A DNA stretch of 64,000 bases. It comes from Pteria penguin (Eukaryota > Mollusca > Bivalvia > Pterioida > Pteriidae). Each line of letters opens with the position of its first letter. Positions within the stretch are counted from its first letter, which is position 1. The notes beneath the pieces were generated by a model. That model was not told the DNA's origin. It did no database searches and worked only from the letters and a program-made list of their open reading frames with translations. The translations under genes were made by a program, and so were the position numbers. Of this stretch, positions 11,783-23,863 are shown piece after piece. The stretch is from NCBI GenBank assembly GCA_035048485.1, contig CM068593.1, positions 1,294,001 through 1,358,000 on the forward strand, in the 5' to 3' direction.

Positions 11783-11876
11783 TAGACAGACAGACAGACA
11801 GACAGATAGATCGATAGATAGATAGATAGATAGAAAGATAGATAGATAGAATAGAAAGAAGGAGGAGCTCATCTTT
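10236..11876. other. Intergenic, no gene seen
   Basis: AT-rich. It contains a poly-A run at about 10,659-10,675, (AAC)n-(AAT)n at 11,066-11,108 and the (AATC/ACAG/ATAG) microsatellite from 11,683. No frame with splice support was found. Confidence 0.4.
11683..11852 (+). repeat. Compound (AATC)n-(ACAG)n-(ATAG)n microsatellite
   Basis: Three tetranucleotide blocks in succession, related by single substitutions. The Gln/Thr/Asp/Arg-rich frame over it is an artefact. Confidence 0.95.
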
Positions 11877-14723
11877 CGGATCTTTACCCTATCCCCTCCC
11901 CTCATTTTTATACCCGTTGAATATGCTTATATTAGTATTAACTTGTGTTTTGTAACAAATTGGTTACTATATATTTTAAAAGGTATATTCACCATATTCC
12001 ATTATGAAGTACCCCATCAATTGGATGAAAGTTCCCCACACCACCCTGAAATGGGAGTGATTAGTTTTTAATCTCTGTCCCTAGGGGTTCAAGGGTTTTC
12101 CACACAATAACAAAAAGATTTCTTTTATTTTATAAATGACGGTACAAATTAACCATAACCATAATATTTGATTCCGTTCTTTTTTCTATGCTTGGGTATT
12201 CAATTTCGTGAAGTCCCTCCGATTATTTGGGAAAATTAATTTCCCCTTATTACCACAAATGAAAAAACATTAAATGGTGGGAAAATTTGTTGAGAAAGAC
12301 AATGGTAAATTACAACATATTATGAAAAAACAAATAGGATTTTTTTTTGAACAATTTCCCTGCATTATAATGGTTATGTTAATTTACAAAGTAATGAAAA
12401 ATTAAAATAGAATTTTTTTGGTTCCCACGGTGGGGATTTACAATTTTAATGTTGAATATGTGAATTTCCGGGAAAAATTAAGGGTGTCCACACTTCCGGG
12501 CTGGAACCTTCTTTTTAAAATTCAAGTAATTTTCATTTTGGTCCCAAACACTACATATTAGTGTTTACACAATAATAACTTTTTTTTTTTTCAACAATTT
12601 CAAATTTACCCTAAAATTTGCCTAAACATAAAATCATAAGTGTAGAAAATGACTACATAAGAATCTAAGGAATACAATATTTCATATAATTTTTTTTTTG
12701 CGGGAAACAAAAAATCCCATGATTTAATTTGTCCATATCAAATTTAAACAATATTCCAGGTAAAATCATTCCCGGTTTTTTCAAAAATAATAACCCTAGG
12801 TTTTTCCTTTCCTTCAAAAAATAATTAAACAATAAAGCGATGTTATACGACTACAAAAAAACAACATAGTCCCCCCCCCCAATCATCCCCTTTTTGAAGA
12901 AGGGTGGTTTTTACCACCCTTAAAACCATACTGCTAATAACACAAAATGGCCACCCACTGTATCCTGGAGCTTGGTACATGACCACATAAACCATTCGTT
13001 TATGTCCATTTTTTGTATCCTTTTTGTTATTTCCATAAAATTTTCATGACCCGGTAAAAAAATTTTGTTCCCCCCACTTTCTGAAAAGGATTGGCGGATT
13101 TTTTAATTTTTGGAAATGAACCGGTCCCCAATCTTTAAAATGTTTTTGGGCGGTATAAACCTTTTCCCCCAAATTTATGAATCTGTCCCCGGCTATTTTT
13201 TTTCTGATGAGTTATTTTTGGGTGGACCGAAGTTTTTTTTAGGCCTAGTGTGGAAATTCATGCGAACATCGAGTCCTATCCCTCTTCCATCCCAGGGCCT
13301 GTTCCACCCCCTTTCTACCCAAAAAACAATACCCTGGTAAATTACAAACAATTAATAGCCTGGTTTAAAAACATACAAATTAAAAAGACCAAGAGAATTG
13401 TGGATTCCAGAAAAGATAAACAATAAATAATAAATAATAAAATAATGAAATAAATAATAATAAATAATAATAATAATAATAAAGGGAAATAATAATAATA
13501 AATTAAATAATAATCAAAAATTAATTAAATAATAATAATTTAATTATTATTAATTGATTTATTAATTTTAATTTATTATAACAAACAAACCAACAACAAC
13601 AACAACAACAAAACAATTAAATTTAACTAATAATAATAAATAAATAACTAGAAACGAAGCCTTTTCGTTTGGCTAAAGAGCAACCGAGTAAGGTTTTATT
13701 TATTATTCCCCCACAAAGTATGAAACCAGTCCGAAAGCAAGCCGAAGCCGTGAAGAAATCTCCTACTCTAATTAAACAAAAAATTCCTTTTTTCGCAACG
13801 AAAATCCCAGAATAATCTGCATCTTCTTTAGTGATGGTATCCCACATTGCGTCAATCTACTTGCAGAAAATTGGGTAGGTAAAACGGGCGGACCTTTAAC
13901 ATTATACACAAAATTTAAAATACTGAAAAGCCCTAACAATCGCCACAATTAATCGACCTACCTCCCTTGGACCCACTTACAATTTTTTTGAACAAAAACC
14001 AAGAAACACATTGTATGAACCAATCCAACGTACTTAGTACAATCTGCTAACGTGGTTTAAAAACCCTAGATCTACAAGTCCCCCCCTTACTGAGCCCGCT
14101 AACCCTTTATGGTTGTTTGTTTTATTTTTATTAACTTAACGCAAGGTATTTTTTTATCGGCCGGTGTAACAGGAAAAAAAGATAGGTTTTGAAACCCTTG
14201 AATCGCTATCCTCCTGCTGGGAATAAACAATTCCCCTTCCCATCGCCGAAATGAAAACTTACGCAAGTTATTTCGAGCGTGGTAACAGATGTATTATTGA
14301 CCTTTGAAAATCGCCACCTCTGGCTGGAATAATCAATTTCTCCCTCGCGAAAATGGCCCCTTTTAGTAAAATGCCGCCGATTCTTCCCGCCCCATATAAC
14401 AAAAAAGAAAGACTTTGCGGAAACCCCAATGTTTCCTCGTATTCCCCCACGAGTAAAAAGCAAGAAAACTGTTTATGGCGATTAAAAATTTCCACATACA
14501 CGTTTTTGAAAGTCCCCCTGTATAACAGCTCAGCCGGGCCGGCAATGGTGGCGGGGAAGGTATTAAGCCCAAGAGCAAATTCCAACCAATAACCTACCGC
14601 GCATTCTCTAAGATGTGTCAATGCCCGACGCCCGCCCGGCAGAAGTATTTTTTTTACTCTCTTATAGCCACCTTGTTTTTCCAGCAGTATGTCTCGAAGA
14701 ATGTAAAACTTTGGGCTTTTTTT
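11877..14723. other. Homopolymer-rich, apparently unpolished sequence, no gene
   Basis: Texture changes here: frequent runs of 6-10 identical bases, short frames broken by run-length changes and AAT-rich tracts (13,420-13,560). No family similarity is recognisable. It adjoins the assembly gap, and I infer low-accuracy long-read filling rather than biology. Confidence 0.5.
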
Positions 14724-14890
14724 TTTCCTTTTTTTTTTTTTTTTTTTTTTTGTCTTTTTTTTTTTTTTTTTGGGGGGGGGGGGGGGGTGGGGGGGGGGGG
14801 GGGGGGGGGGGGGTGGGGGGGGTGGGGGGGGGGGGGGGGGTGGGGGGGGGGGGGGGGGGGGTGGGGGGGGGAGAAGGGGGGAGGGGGGGT
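14724..14890 (+). repeat. Poly-T / poly-G run beside the gap
   Basis: About 50 bases of nearly pure T followed by about 110 bases of nearly pure G. The Gly/Trp-rich frames over it are meaningless. It is almost certainly an assembly or read artefact. Confidence 0.85.
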
Positions 14891-14954
14891 ATTATTTTTT
14901 TCTGTTATATTTTTATTATTTTGTTTAAGACATTCGAAAATGCATAATACCCTT

Positions 14955-15454
14955 NNNNNNNNNNNNNNNNNNNNNNNNNNNNNNNNNNNNNNNNNNNNNN
15001 NNNNNNNNNNNNNNNNNNNNNNNNNNNNNNNNNNNNNNNNNNNNNNNNNNNNNNNNNNNNNNNNNNNNNNNNNNNNNNNNNNNNNNNNNNNNNNNNNNNN
15101 NNNNNNNNNNNNNNNNNNNNNNNNNNNNNNNNNNNNNNNNNNNNNNNNNNNNNNNNNNNNNNNNNNNNNNNNNNNNNNNNNNNNNNNNNNNNNNNNNNNN
15201 NNNNNNNNNNNNNNNNNNNNNNNNNNNNNNNNNNNNNNNNNNNNNNNNNNNNNNNNNNNNNNNNNNNNNNNNNNNNNNNNNNNNNNNNNNNNNNNNNNNN
15301 NNNNNNNNNNNNNNNNNNNNNNNNNNNNNNNNNNNNNNNNNNNNNNNNNNNNNNNNNNNNNNNNNNNNNNNNNNNNNNNNNNNNNNNNNNNNNNNNNNNN
15401 NNNNNNNNNNNNNNNNNNNNNNNNNNNNNNNNNNNNNNNNNNNNNNNNNNNNNN
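14955..15454. other. Assembly gap of 500 N
   Basis: Exactly 500 N, a size commonly used for gaps of unknown length. Distances across it are therefore not reliable. Confidence 0.98.
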
Positions 15455-16141
15455 CCTGCAGTTGGCGAACGGCGAATAATAGAGCCCATTGAAATTATCA
15501 GACGACTAATCGAATGGGTGGGTGAACAGCTGTAAAATAAGAAAGTTTGAAAACCCTCACAAAAACTGATAAGAACCTAGGCAACGGAAAACAAGGAAGT
15601 GGGGCCCCTATGGATCCTATGTTTGTTTGGTATATCCGTATAGGGCCGGAAGGTTATACAGGAATGCATGAACAAAAGTGAACAACGGAACCAAATCCCA
15701 CCTAACCAGGGACCCGAAAAGAAAAGGAAAACAATGGCCAAATCCTTTGACAATCAAAACTCCAAAACAGCTAAATTTTGTTCCGAACAAAAAAAAACAG
15801 CCTCTTTATGAAGGGTTTTCCAATTTGTCTTGGTCCCCCTGGTCCTTCCACTGTAATCTGAAACTAGAATGTTTTTTTTTTTGGGTTTTTTTTAAAATTC
15901 ACAACCCTTTTACTACTATCAAAAGCTAACCAGAAAGAATGCAGGTGTTTTTCTTCCAGGCCCCACTCTGTTTTTTTGTTAAGGGGTTGAAATCACTCAA
16001 AACACAAAGAAATGAAAACAAATAATAAAGAAGCCCTTTTATTTAATTGCAAAACCAAAGCAAAGTTGGAAGCTTGCCAAAGACGCGAAAAAATGTAATT
16101 TTAAAATAGCAAATTTCAACCTTATACCGTCTGATGGTCCG
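15455..16141. other. Unpolished sequence, no gene
   Basis: Same homopolymer-rich character as the left side of the gap, and nothing recognisable is seen. Confidence 0.45.
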
Positions 16142-16240
16142 TCTATGTGGCGCAGTGATAAAGACTGTTGGTTTTAGTCTATACTTATACGTAAGGTGTC
16201 ATCCTGAGGTGGTAAGTTCGAACCCCAAATAACCCTACCT
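16142..16240 (+). mobile_element. tRNA-like SINE head (candidate)
   Basis: A box-A-like TGGCGCAGTGATAAAGACTG and a box-B-like GGTAAGTTCGAACCCC are about 70 bases apart. There is no acceptor stem that would make it a functional tRNA. Confidence 0.4.
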
Positions 16241-16293
16241 GTCCATGGCCAGGTCGCCTGACAGGAGGTCAGGCCAGCTTCTTTATTATTTGC

Positions 16294-16305
16294 CCCCCCC
16301 CCCCC

Positions 16306-16350
<45 letters not shown>
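16294..16350 (+). repeat. Poly-C run
   Basis: Nearly uninterrupted C, 55-57 bases. The Pro-rich (plus) and Gly-rich (minus) frames are artefacts. Confidence 0.9.
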
Positions 16351-16439
16351 ATGAAGCACGGGAAAATGGTAAGGCTGTTGATATTTTTTTTGGTCATCCC
16401 TTCTTAATACTCCGTATTAAATTCCGAAATCGATCACTT

Positions 16440-17200
16440 TCATAATAAATTACATTCTAGAAAGATTGCGTTTAGATGACACTAAGTAATATTTCAGTTA
16501 CATGTATAAAGTGAATGAACATGATCGTCTAGTCTCCAATCGTGACTACTGCGTGGCTCTCATTATGGTCTCCAACGTGCTTATTCTCTGACAAGGTCAC
16601 CATGACGGCATAACGTATTGTAATTAGAGGCATATCCACACAAGACAAGGGCACGTCGAAACTCGAACACTGATTCACTTTCCACACCGTATAACATTCA
16701 GTCAAAATCCGTAGTACAACCCATGTAGCACTCGAAATCGGCGGGCTTTCAACAACCTTTCCTTTGCTTCTATACATTAAATATTACGGCTTAGATTATA
16801 CACTACTAAATACTTGTTCCTTGAATATTTTTGTCAGTTTTTTTAAAGATTCACAATGACAATGTTGTAACGTATAACCAAGGGTTTTTTTTCTGTACTC
16901 ACTGGACCTGGATTGTAACGTAATTGCATAAAAAATGTTCAACCCGTTTTAGCTAAATACATGTATGGTTGCGCATCTATTCACACATTTTCTGTATCTA
17001 TATAGATATGCACTTGTAGGTCTATCACAATCTGACTACAGAAAATACACCCTCGTACAAATTGCGCATGACCTCAAGAGACGAATCTCTTGTGCAACGC
17101 TATGCACGTCACGAATATGTGCGATCTGCGAGTCAACTTTCAGGCATTATTTTCATCGCAATCTCGACGATGACCCCCATACTTCTTCAAACATAGACTG
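16440..17200. other. No gene seen
   Basis: Ordinary AT-rich sequence. The short frames at 16,529-16,777 (minus) and 16,965-17,201 (plus) have no recognisable domain or splice context. Confidence 0.4.
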
Positions 17201-17214
17201 ATCAAGACTCCTTT

Positions 17215-18135
17215 CTTTACAAAAATGGAAATCGAAGATACAAATATCTTCTTTTAGGGCAGGAGGACACAAATTTCGTGATGGAAATCTCTGATTCAGG
17301 AAAGAAGTATTCTGAAGACGACATCATCAAAATGCTGGAGATTCTTATAGACAATATTTTCCTGGTGTTTGGAGGGACAGTTTTTCGGCAACAAGTTCGC
17401 ATTCCTATGGGTACCAACTGTGCAACACTTCTTGTTGACATTTTCTTATATTCATTCGAAGCAGAGTTTATTCAAACCTTACTCTCAGCAGGAAGTAAGC
17501 ACCTTGCATCTCAGTTTAAGTTTACTTACAGATACATAGATTATGCTTTCTCAATTGATAATCCTAAAACTAGGGATTACCTACACGAAATTTATATCCA
17601 CGTACTGGAGATCAAAGAGACAACCGAGGGTGACAGATCTACTTTGTACTTGGATACCTTTTGATTTTTCGATAATACCAGTCAATGGAATACCCACTGT
17701 ACTACAAACGTAACGATTTCAACTTCCACAAAACGAACTTTCTTTTCATGAGTGGCAACATTCCATCCTCTTCTGCATGTGGCGATTTTGCATCTCAGCT
17801 TATGAGGTACGCCAGAGCATATTAGAAAGACAACGCTTTTATCACAAGGGCTAAACAGCTGACCGATGAGCTACTTGTTCAGGGTTGTGTTACAACACAA
17901 CTATAATTGTCACTGAGGAAGTTCTAAGGTCTCTACGGTGATCTAATAAGAAAATATGAGGTCCCGCTTTGCAGAATGATTCATGACGTTCTGGATTGCG
18001 ATAAAATGGCTGTTCGACAAATCCATGTACAGTTCTGTGTGCACTGGGACTTCCGCCGAATTTGACATGTTACAATATAACTGTTACGACGGGTGTTGGA
18101 TGCAGACAGGGGACACTCACTCTCCTTGGGCACCT
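17215..18135 (+). mobile_element. Penelope-like element, reverse transcriptase fragment 3
   Basis: The 128-residue frame at 17,278-17,664 carries KKYSEDDIIKMLEILIDNIF, a VFGGTVF block, IPMGTNCATLLVDIFLYSFE and the catalytic region YRYIDYAFSI. The second Asp of YxDD is Tyr, so this copy is catalytically dead. After the TGA at 17,662 the downstream blocks (LRYARA-like near 17,800, then TEEVL and DGCWMQTGD near 18,095) continue in shifted frames, including a TAG. There is no endonuclease domain. It belongs to the widespread animal family with the 'MGTNCAPLLADIFLYSYE' block, distinct from the Naiad copy at 54-57 kb. Confidence 0.85.
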
Positions 18136-18249
18136 GATCTCACCTAGGAATGTTTTATTTTACAAGGTCAGCAATGGTTTGGATGGGACATTTCCATAGT
18201 TTAGTCTCCACTCTAAGGCTTCGATATTGGAAAACTGATTGGTACTTCG

Positions 18250-18470
18250 TCGTTGTTTATGCCTTGGCCATTAAAAACGAGATACAGAGCGATATGGGTC
18301 TCGCTTTTACATAGATCGCAAGAAACGGGTTAGAGAACCACGTTACCCTCATTTATACATAGAGCACTAGAAACAGTATACAGAAATACGTAAGACTAGT
18401 TTATACCTTCGCTCTAGAATGAGTATACAGGACCATAGGTAACCACATCCATCATCACTCCTTAAAAGTA
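18250..18470 (+). repeat. ~50-bp degenerate tandem repeat, copy set 1
   Basis: Repeated text of the form 'AGCACTAGAAACAGTATACAGA...CTCRTTTATACAT'. Related arrays lie at 37,060-37,285 and 51,880-52,290, in the same position relative to TRIM-like units. Confidence 0.65.
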
Positions 18471-18499
18471 ACACCATCACAAAAATTCGTCAAATTACT

Positions 18500-19505
18500 G
18501 ACACACGATATATGGCCTTTCACACGGTATAGACAGTGCCATTGCAGACACACGATTTATGAGGCCTAACACTGTATAATGAGTGTCATTACAGACACAG
18601 GATGTACGGGGACTAACACTGTATAGACAGTGTCATTACATACACACTCTGTATGGGGACTAACACTGTATAGACAGTGTCATTACAGACACACGATGTA
18701 CGGGGACTAACACTGTATAGACAGTGTCATTACAGACACACGATGTATGGGGACTAACACTGTATAGACAGTGTCATTTCAGACGCACGATGCATGGGGA
18801 CTAACACTGTATAGACAGTGTCATTTCAGACACACGATGTATGGGGACTAACACTGTATAGACAGTGTCATTACAGACACACGATGTATGGGGACTAACA
18901 CTGTATATATAGACAGTGTCATTACACACACACGATATATGGGGACTAATACTGTGTAGACAGTGTCATTACAGACACACGATGTATGGGGACTAATACT
19001 GTATATACAGTGTCATTACAGACACACGATGTATGGGGACTAACACTGTATATACAGTGCCATTACAGACACACGATGTATGGGTGCTAATACTGTATAG
19101 TCAGTGTCACTACCGACAAACGATGTATGGGGACTAACACTGTATAGACAGTGTCATTACAGACACACAGTGTATGGGGACTAACACTGTATAGTCAGTG
19201 TCATTACAGACACACGATGTGTGGGGACTAACACTGTATAGACAGTGTCATTACAGACACACCATGTATAGGGACTAACACTGTATAGACAGCGTCATTA
19301 TAGACAGACGATGTATGGGGACTAACACTGTATAGACAGTGTCATTACAGACACACGGCGTATGAGGACTAACACTGTATAGACAGTGTCATTACAGACA
19401 CACGATGTATGGGGACTAAGACTGTATAGACAGTGTCATTACAGACACACGATGTATGGGGACTAACACTGTACACATATTGTCATTACAGACGCACGAT
19501 GTACA
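18500..19505 (+). repeat. 47-bp palindrome-bearing minisatellite, array 1
   Basis: About 21 units of approximately 47 bases. Each carries CACACGATGTATGGGGACTA followed by the inverted repeat ACACTGT-ATAG-ACAGTGT and CATTACAGA. Most units keep the inverted repeat intact, and variants often change the loop (ATAT, ATAGT) rather than the stem. A second array lies at 37,285-38,741. Confidence 0.95.
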
Positions 19506-19970
19506 CGATAAATTTTGGTTATATGTTAAATTTGCTTTGTAGGTTCAATGACATCATCAATCAGATGAAGGTTGGTTTTATTTGAGACTTTTTTATCCCC
19601 ATGCAAGCAATTGCTAATGTTGCGGTATACACGAATTTTCTTTTTGTAGCTTGTCAGTGAGGCACAAATCCTTCTTGTATATCTACGAAAAGGATTTTCT
19701 ATATATAGGTGTTTTTAATCTTCAAAACTCTAAATCAATAAAAGTGATAAATAAATGAATTCCATCGCAAGACAAACAACTCTATCTATGTTAGATGAAT
19801 TCTCTGCAAGAGTATGTGACGTCTTCTGAGCTATTCAGTCATAAAGGTACATGTGAGTGAGTGAATGACTGAGTGAGTGAGTGGCAATTTAACTACAAGG
19901 AGCATTTCCTTCCGCATTATAAATTCACATCCTCAAATTTCTATGACATATTTATACTTATACCGAAGCC
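19506..19970. other. Upstream flank of TRIM-like copy A, no gene
   Basis: Paralogous to about 43,690-43,860 upstream of copy B (shared ATGTTAGAT...TCTTCTG...TATTCAGT...GTGAGTGAGTGA text). No coding frame is present. Confidence 0.5.
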
Positions 19971-20180
19971 AGCATACTCCATTCAGTGATGTCGAGAGAG
20001 ATCCAGGCTCGTCTGACCAGTAACATACTCGTCCTAGATATTCCGTGCATTCCAACTAGTGACATACTTGTCTGAGAGATCCCGGCTGGTCCGACCAGTG
20101 ACATACTGGTCCACTAGAACCTCGCCTGACTGACCGGTGACATACTGGTCGGAGAGATTCCAAATGGTCCGAACATGCAG
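19970..20180 (+). repeat. 39-bp minisatellite, copy set 1
   Basis: Imperfect repeats of a unit containing GACATACTGGTC(C/T)GAGAGAT, C(C/G)GGCTGGTC and CGACCAGT. A longer paralogous array lies at 43,868-44,300 upstream of copy B. Confidence 0.7.
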
Positions 20181-21364
20181 TGATTCGTCGGTAAAATAGT
20201 TAAAAAGCGTGGCTATACGTCACCTAAGAGATCTGTCCCTGTACCAGGCGGTTGCTATTATTATAATAAGCCTCGACGTTACCGGGTTTAAATCCGACTG
20301 CTAAATCATTTTTGCACCCTTTCCTTTCAATTAAAAAAGGATGTGTTATATATAAGATCAGTCACTTCTACGGCTATTTCTCAGGCTGTCATCATTATAG
20401 GCCGAGATATGATGTGTTCGAGTCCATCAGCTAAATTTTAGGTTTCCTTCTTTTATGACTTTAGAGACAAGGCCACATGTCAAGAGAGCCGTTCCATTGA
20501 ATAAATTCATTTATATGTACCATGAGCACTTATATATCCAATGCTTCAATGAATCAAAGTATAAGTCGCTTGGTCATTTTCCACGTTTTATGAGCGAAAA
20601 GATAGAGATATAGAGGGAATGAAGAGAGAGAGAGAAAGAGAGAGACTCTACAGGACTTAGCACGTTCTATGTACAGTGTAGTAACCTTCACAGTATTGTA
20701 GATAAAATGAAAAGGGTATACTGATTGTATGCACTTGAGACGTCGATCATATAGATAGGACTGCTTTGATTTTACAACATTTAAATGAAAAAAAAAGTGG
20801 CTGAGGTTATGTGTATATAAATATACAAGTGTCTATGTGTGTGGTAGTGGTGGGGGTGGGGGTTTCGGGTTTATATATAACCTCTGCAAATCTGTGTAGA
20901 TGTGTATGATTTCTTTCTTCTTATAATCATAATCACAAAGGACAGGGTATTGTTTAAAACATTTAAGAGAAATAAAAAGGGGTGGGGTGAGGTGTATTAA
21001 AAACTCTATGGTCGTTACATAGTGGCTGGCACAGTAAAAGAATATGGATGCTATTTGTATACACATGTGATTCCCTAATATACAATTAAATTGGGATCGC
21101 TGCAATTCATATATAGCATCCCCTCTCCTTTGTCTAGATACTCTCGTTGAAAAGTAGTTTGTACATGTTATCATGAAGCAAGTAGGTATCTAAACACGAG
21201 TATAGACACGTTCCGCGAGAATTTCCCAAAACGAAAACGGATAAATTTTGATTAAACTTAAACTCAATTTAATGTGCACCAATTCCTTGAGTAAAACATC
21301 CTCTCATTTTAAATCAATCCCGCAAATTCATTTTAGACCCTTCGTCTCTATTCGCGTTCTGTTA
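20181..21364. other. Upstream flank of copy A
   Basis: Non-coding, alignable by eye with about 44,330-46,300 and partly with 61,900-62,210. It includes a GAGA run at 20,625-20,645. The minus-strand frame at 20,833-21,174 falls within aligned non-coding flank and is not supported. Confidence 0.45.
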
Positions 21365-21489
21365 AAAATTATATTCGAACGTCGCATGTTAAAAATACTA
21401 GATACTTGATAATAACCACGTGACTAGATAATACGCCATTGAACAAGAAGGAAGAAGGAAAAAAAACAGAACCTGGAAAAAACATGTAG
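21365..21489 (+). promoter_or_regulatory. Putative promoter and 5' non-coding exon of copy A
   Basis: A conserved block (ATATTCGAACGTCGCATGTT, then CCACGTGACTAG) precedes a splice donor TAG|GTAAGACATG at 21,489/21,490. The same block and donor occur upstream of copies B (46,305-46,422) and D (62,215-62,368). I infer an untranslated first exon. The transcription start cannot be placed from sequence alone. Confidence 0.5.
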
Positions 21490-22180
21490 GTAAGACATGG
21501 TGTACATTAATGTGGATTTAATCAAAGCTACAGCTGACGGAATGAAGAGGAATTCTCTGGTGATTCAGCATTCTTTTTCCGTTTTTAGTTTTATTCCGTA
21601 GGTGTAAGAAGCGTCAGTAATATGGCGTGGGGGGGGGGGGGGGGGGTGTTGTTAAACACCTTTTCTGATATTTTTGTTTCACATTGGATTTGATCTATTG
21701 CTACAGGCGTGTGACTTCAACTATAATTTGTAGTGGCTATCTATTATACAAGAAACTTAATGTTTCTGATTTTTAGGTTTTATTTTATTCTTACCCAGTC
21801 CAAATGGTGACACTTCGTATGTCAATGCCTTTTTCATCCAAGAAATTTTCATACATATACTTTTGATGAATAATTTTCTAATACTATAATATTTGACCAT
21901 TTTATATCCCATTAAATTAGATAATGTCTTTATTGTATCGTAACCTACGAGGGTTTTTTTTTTTTTTACTATCATTAATATCGTATCTATTTTGCATACC
22001 AATAACTGAAATTACTATTTTTCCAAACACTTATTATCTATGGCAAAAATATAAATTTGTATTTATGATTTATTCTACCAATCGCCCCCTCACCAGCCCT
22101 CCCTTCCCCAATGAAATTGACTAATAACATAAATAATTCAATAATTGCAGGGTAGTGATTTATCGTTCTGTATTTTACAG
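21490..22180 (+). other. Putative 5'-UTR intron of copy A
   Basis: Begins GTAAGACAT and ends in a pyrimidine tract plus ACAG at 22,180, 17 bases before the start-codon position. It contains a G run at about 21,629-21,648. The equivalent introns of B (46,423-47,298) and D (62,369-63,883) differ in length but keep both splice sites. Confidence 0.6.
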
Positions 22181-22197
22181 TATAATGAACAGTAGTA

Positions 22198-23807
22198 TTG
22201 GCAGAAGCTTCTGGTTACCAGAAAGATGTGCCTTGTGAATTCTGTAAAAACCCAGCAAAATACCAATGTCAGAACTGTGACGACCCTCTATGTACAACGT
22301 GTAAAGAGAAGCATGAGAAAAAAAAGCCGCATCACAAGTATGTACCCTACTCACAAAAAGAACAAACAATGTGCTCGAAACACAATGAACATAAATATAC
22401 GTACTGGTGTGAGAGATGTCAGAAACCATGCTGCTCAGAATGTGTCGTCACATCCCACAAAAGGCACGTTATGATCAATATTGAGGATGCGCTCCGCGCA
22501 AAGAAAGATACCGTTAGAAAAAACTTGCACGGTGCCTATAAGGAAAGTTTGACAAAATGGCGGACACTTCTTCAGGAAGCCAGACAAATGAAGCAAGATT
22601 ATACAACAAGCATTCAGAGATTGACGATGACTTAGTTGCCCATGCTGCCCGGATTCATGCAGCGGTAGATGAGAACTTGACAAAGGTGCGCAACGAGCTC
22701 CGGAAAATCCAAAACTCAACGGAAACGTTGCTTCACTCACAAGAACAGACTATAAATGACGCATATGAGAAAATCCAAACAGGTATCAACGAATTAGATG
22801 ATTTAAAAAACGGTAACGATATCCGTCTGTTGGACTGCACACTTACACTCGGTGATATGGCATCTTTTCGAAGACTCACCCGGCACTCGCCTCCAAGCTA
22901 TAAACCTGGTCAAATCAATAATGAGACCGCCATGGCAATGATTGGGAACTTAACCACTACAAAACAGAATATGAATAAGGATCAAACATAAAATACAGCG
23001 GATGTAGAATCTAGACCTTTACTACAATTATTCCCGATCACTACAGCGTTATTATCCACGCCAGCCGTGGTATCCTCTTTTAATCCTTGGTATGATTTTT
23101 TATATATCGGCTGTACGACAAAGATGGGTCTGGCCTGGGTGAGGACTGGTGACGCACGTCTACAACTAATGGAACGTCACGGCAAAATAAAAGATACCAT
23201 TAGCACTGACTTCGTTTTCGATGACGTCACGGTTACGCTATTGGGAAACATCCTATTTAGTGACTACGGCAATAATCGTATTGTCTTAGCGTCAAAGGAA
23301 GCGATGTCATGGAGATTCACGACGTTAGTATCTACACAGTACAAGCCGTGTGGAATCTGCTGCTTACGTAATGGTGACGTCATCGTTACGTATTCTTGGG
23401 ATGAACACAGAGTCATCCAGTACAATAAGTTCGGGAGCATTAAACATGAGTTTGATCAAAGCTTCTTCACATGACCAGTTAGAGTAGCAGTGAATGCTGT
23501 CAATGATGACCTGTATGTGTGTGACCATGGCAAACACAAAGTATTAACATTTGGGACAGACCATAGTCTACTTAACGAGTATACAGGATCCAAATCATTC
23601 GACCCGTGGGACGTCAGTAGCTGTGGCTGTGTCCTCATCACCGATGTATGTAACAACAGGATACATATCCTGGACAAGGACGGACAGTTTATCCGGTATC
23701 TACAACTTCCTGGATTGAAGGCAGCACAGTACATCGATGTAGACTGCGGGGGAAACGCGTGGATCGGGGAGTATGAAGGAAAATTGAAAATAGTGAAATA
23801 CGAATGA
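22198..23807 (+). pseudogene. TRIM-like (B-box/NHL) gene, copy A, broken
   Basis: Closely related throughout to the intact copy B at 47,316: two B-boxes (CEFCKNPAKYQC..C and CSKHNEH...C..C), a coiled coil and NHL-type repeats ending VKIVKYE. It has at least four lesions. The start ATG is TTG at 22,198. A one-base deletion near 22,617 shifts the frame into a TAG. An 84-base insertion (about 22,962-23,045) brings in TAA and TAG stops. A TTC codon has become TGA at 23,472. The remaining segments are open and in register with each other. The upstream intron and splice sites are retained, so this is a genomic duplicate, not a processed copy. Its 3' flank is split by the 12-kb transposon starting at 23,851. 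Confidence 0.9.
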
Positions 23808-23850
23808 AGGTGACGGAAAATATCGATCCATAAAAGTATAAATGTATATG

Positions 23851-23863
23851 CCCTTACCAAAAT
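23851..23863 (+). repeat. Left terminal inverted repeat
   Basis: CCCTTACCAAAAT, matched by ATTTTGGTAAGGG at 35,874-35,886. Complementarity becomes patchy immediately inside. Confidence 0.85.

Noticed and set aside
14613..15489. 288- and 194-residue open frames across the gap
   Set aside because: They consist of poly-G/poly-T translation and the 500-N gap.
17278..17664. Possible selenocysteine TGA at 17,662 by analogy with the Naiad
   Set aside because: This copy belongs to another Penelope-like family, its downstream frame also contains TAG and shifts, the catalytic Asp is lost, and no SECIS-like fold was noticed downstream.
18500..19505. Regularly spaced repeats resembling a CRISPR array
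   Set aside because: The units are contiguous 47-base repeats with no unique spacers, no cas genes are present and the DNA is eukaryotic. It is a minisatellite.
22557..22991. Independent gene starting inside TRIM copy A
   Set aside because: It is the shifted continuation of the same pseudogene after a one-base deletion; the ATG is incidental.
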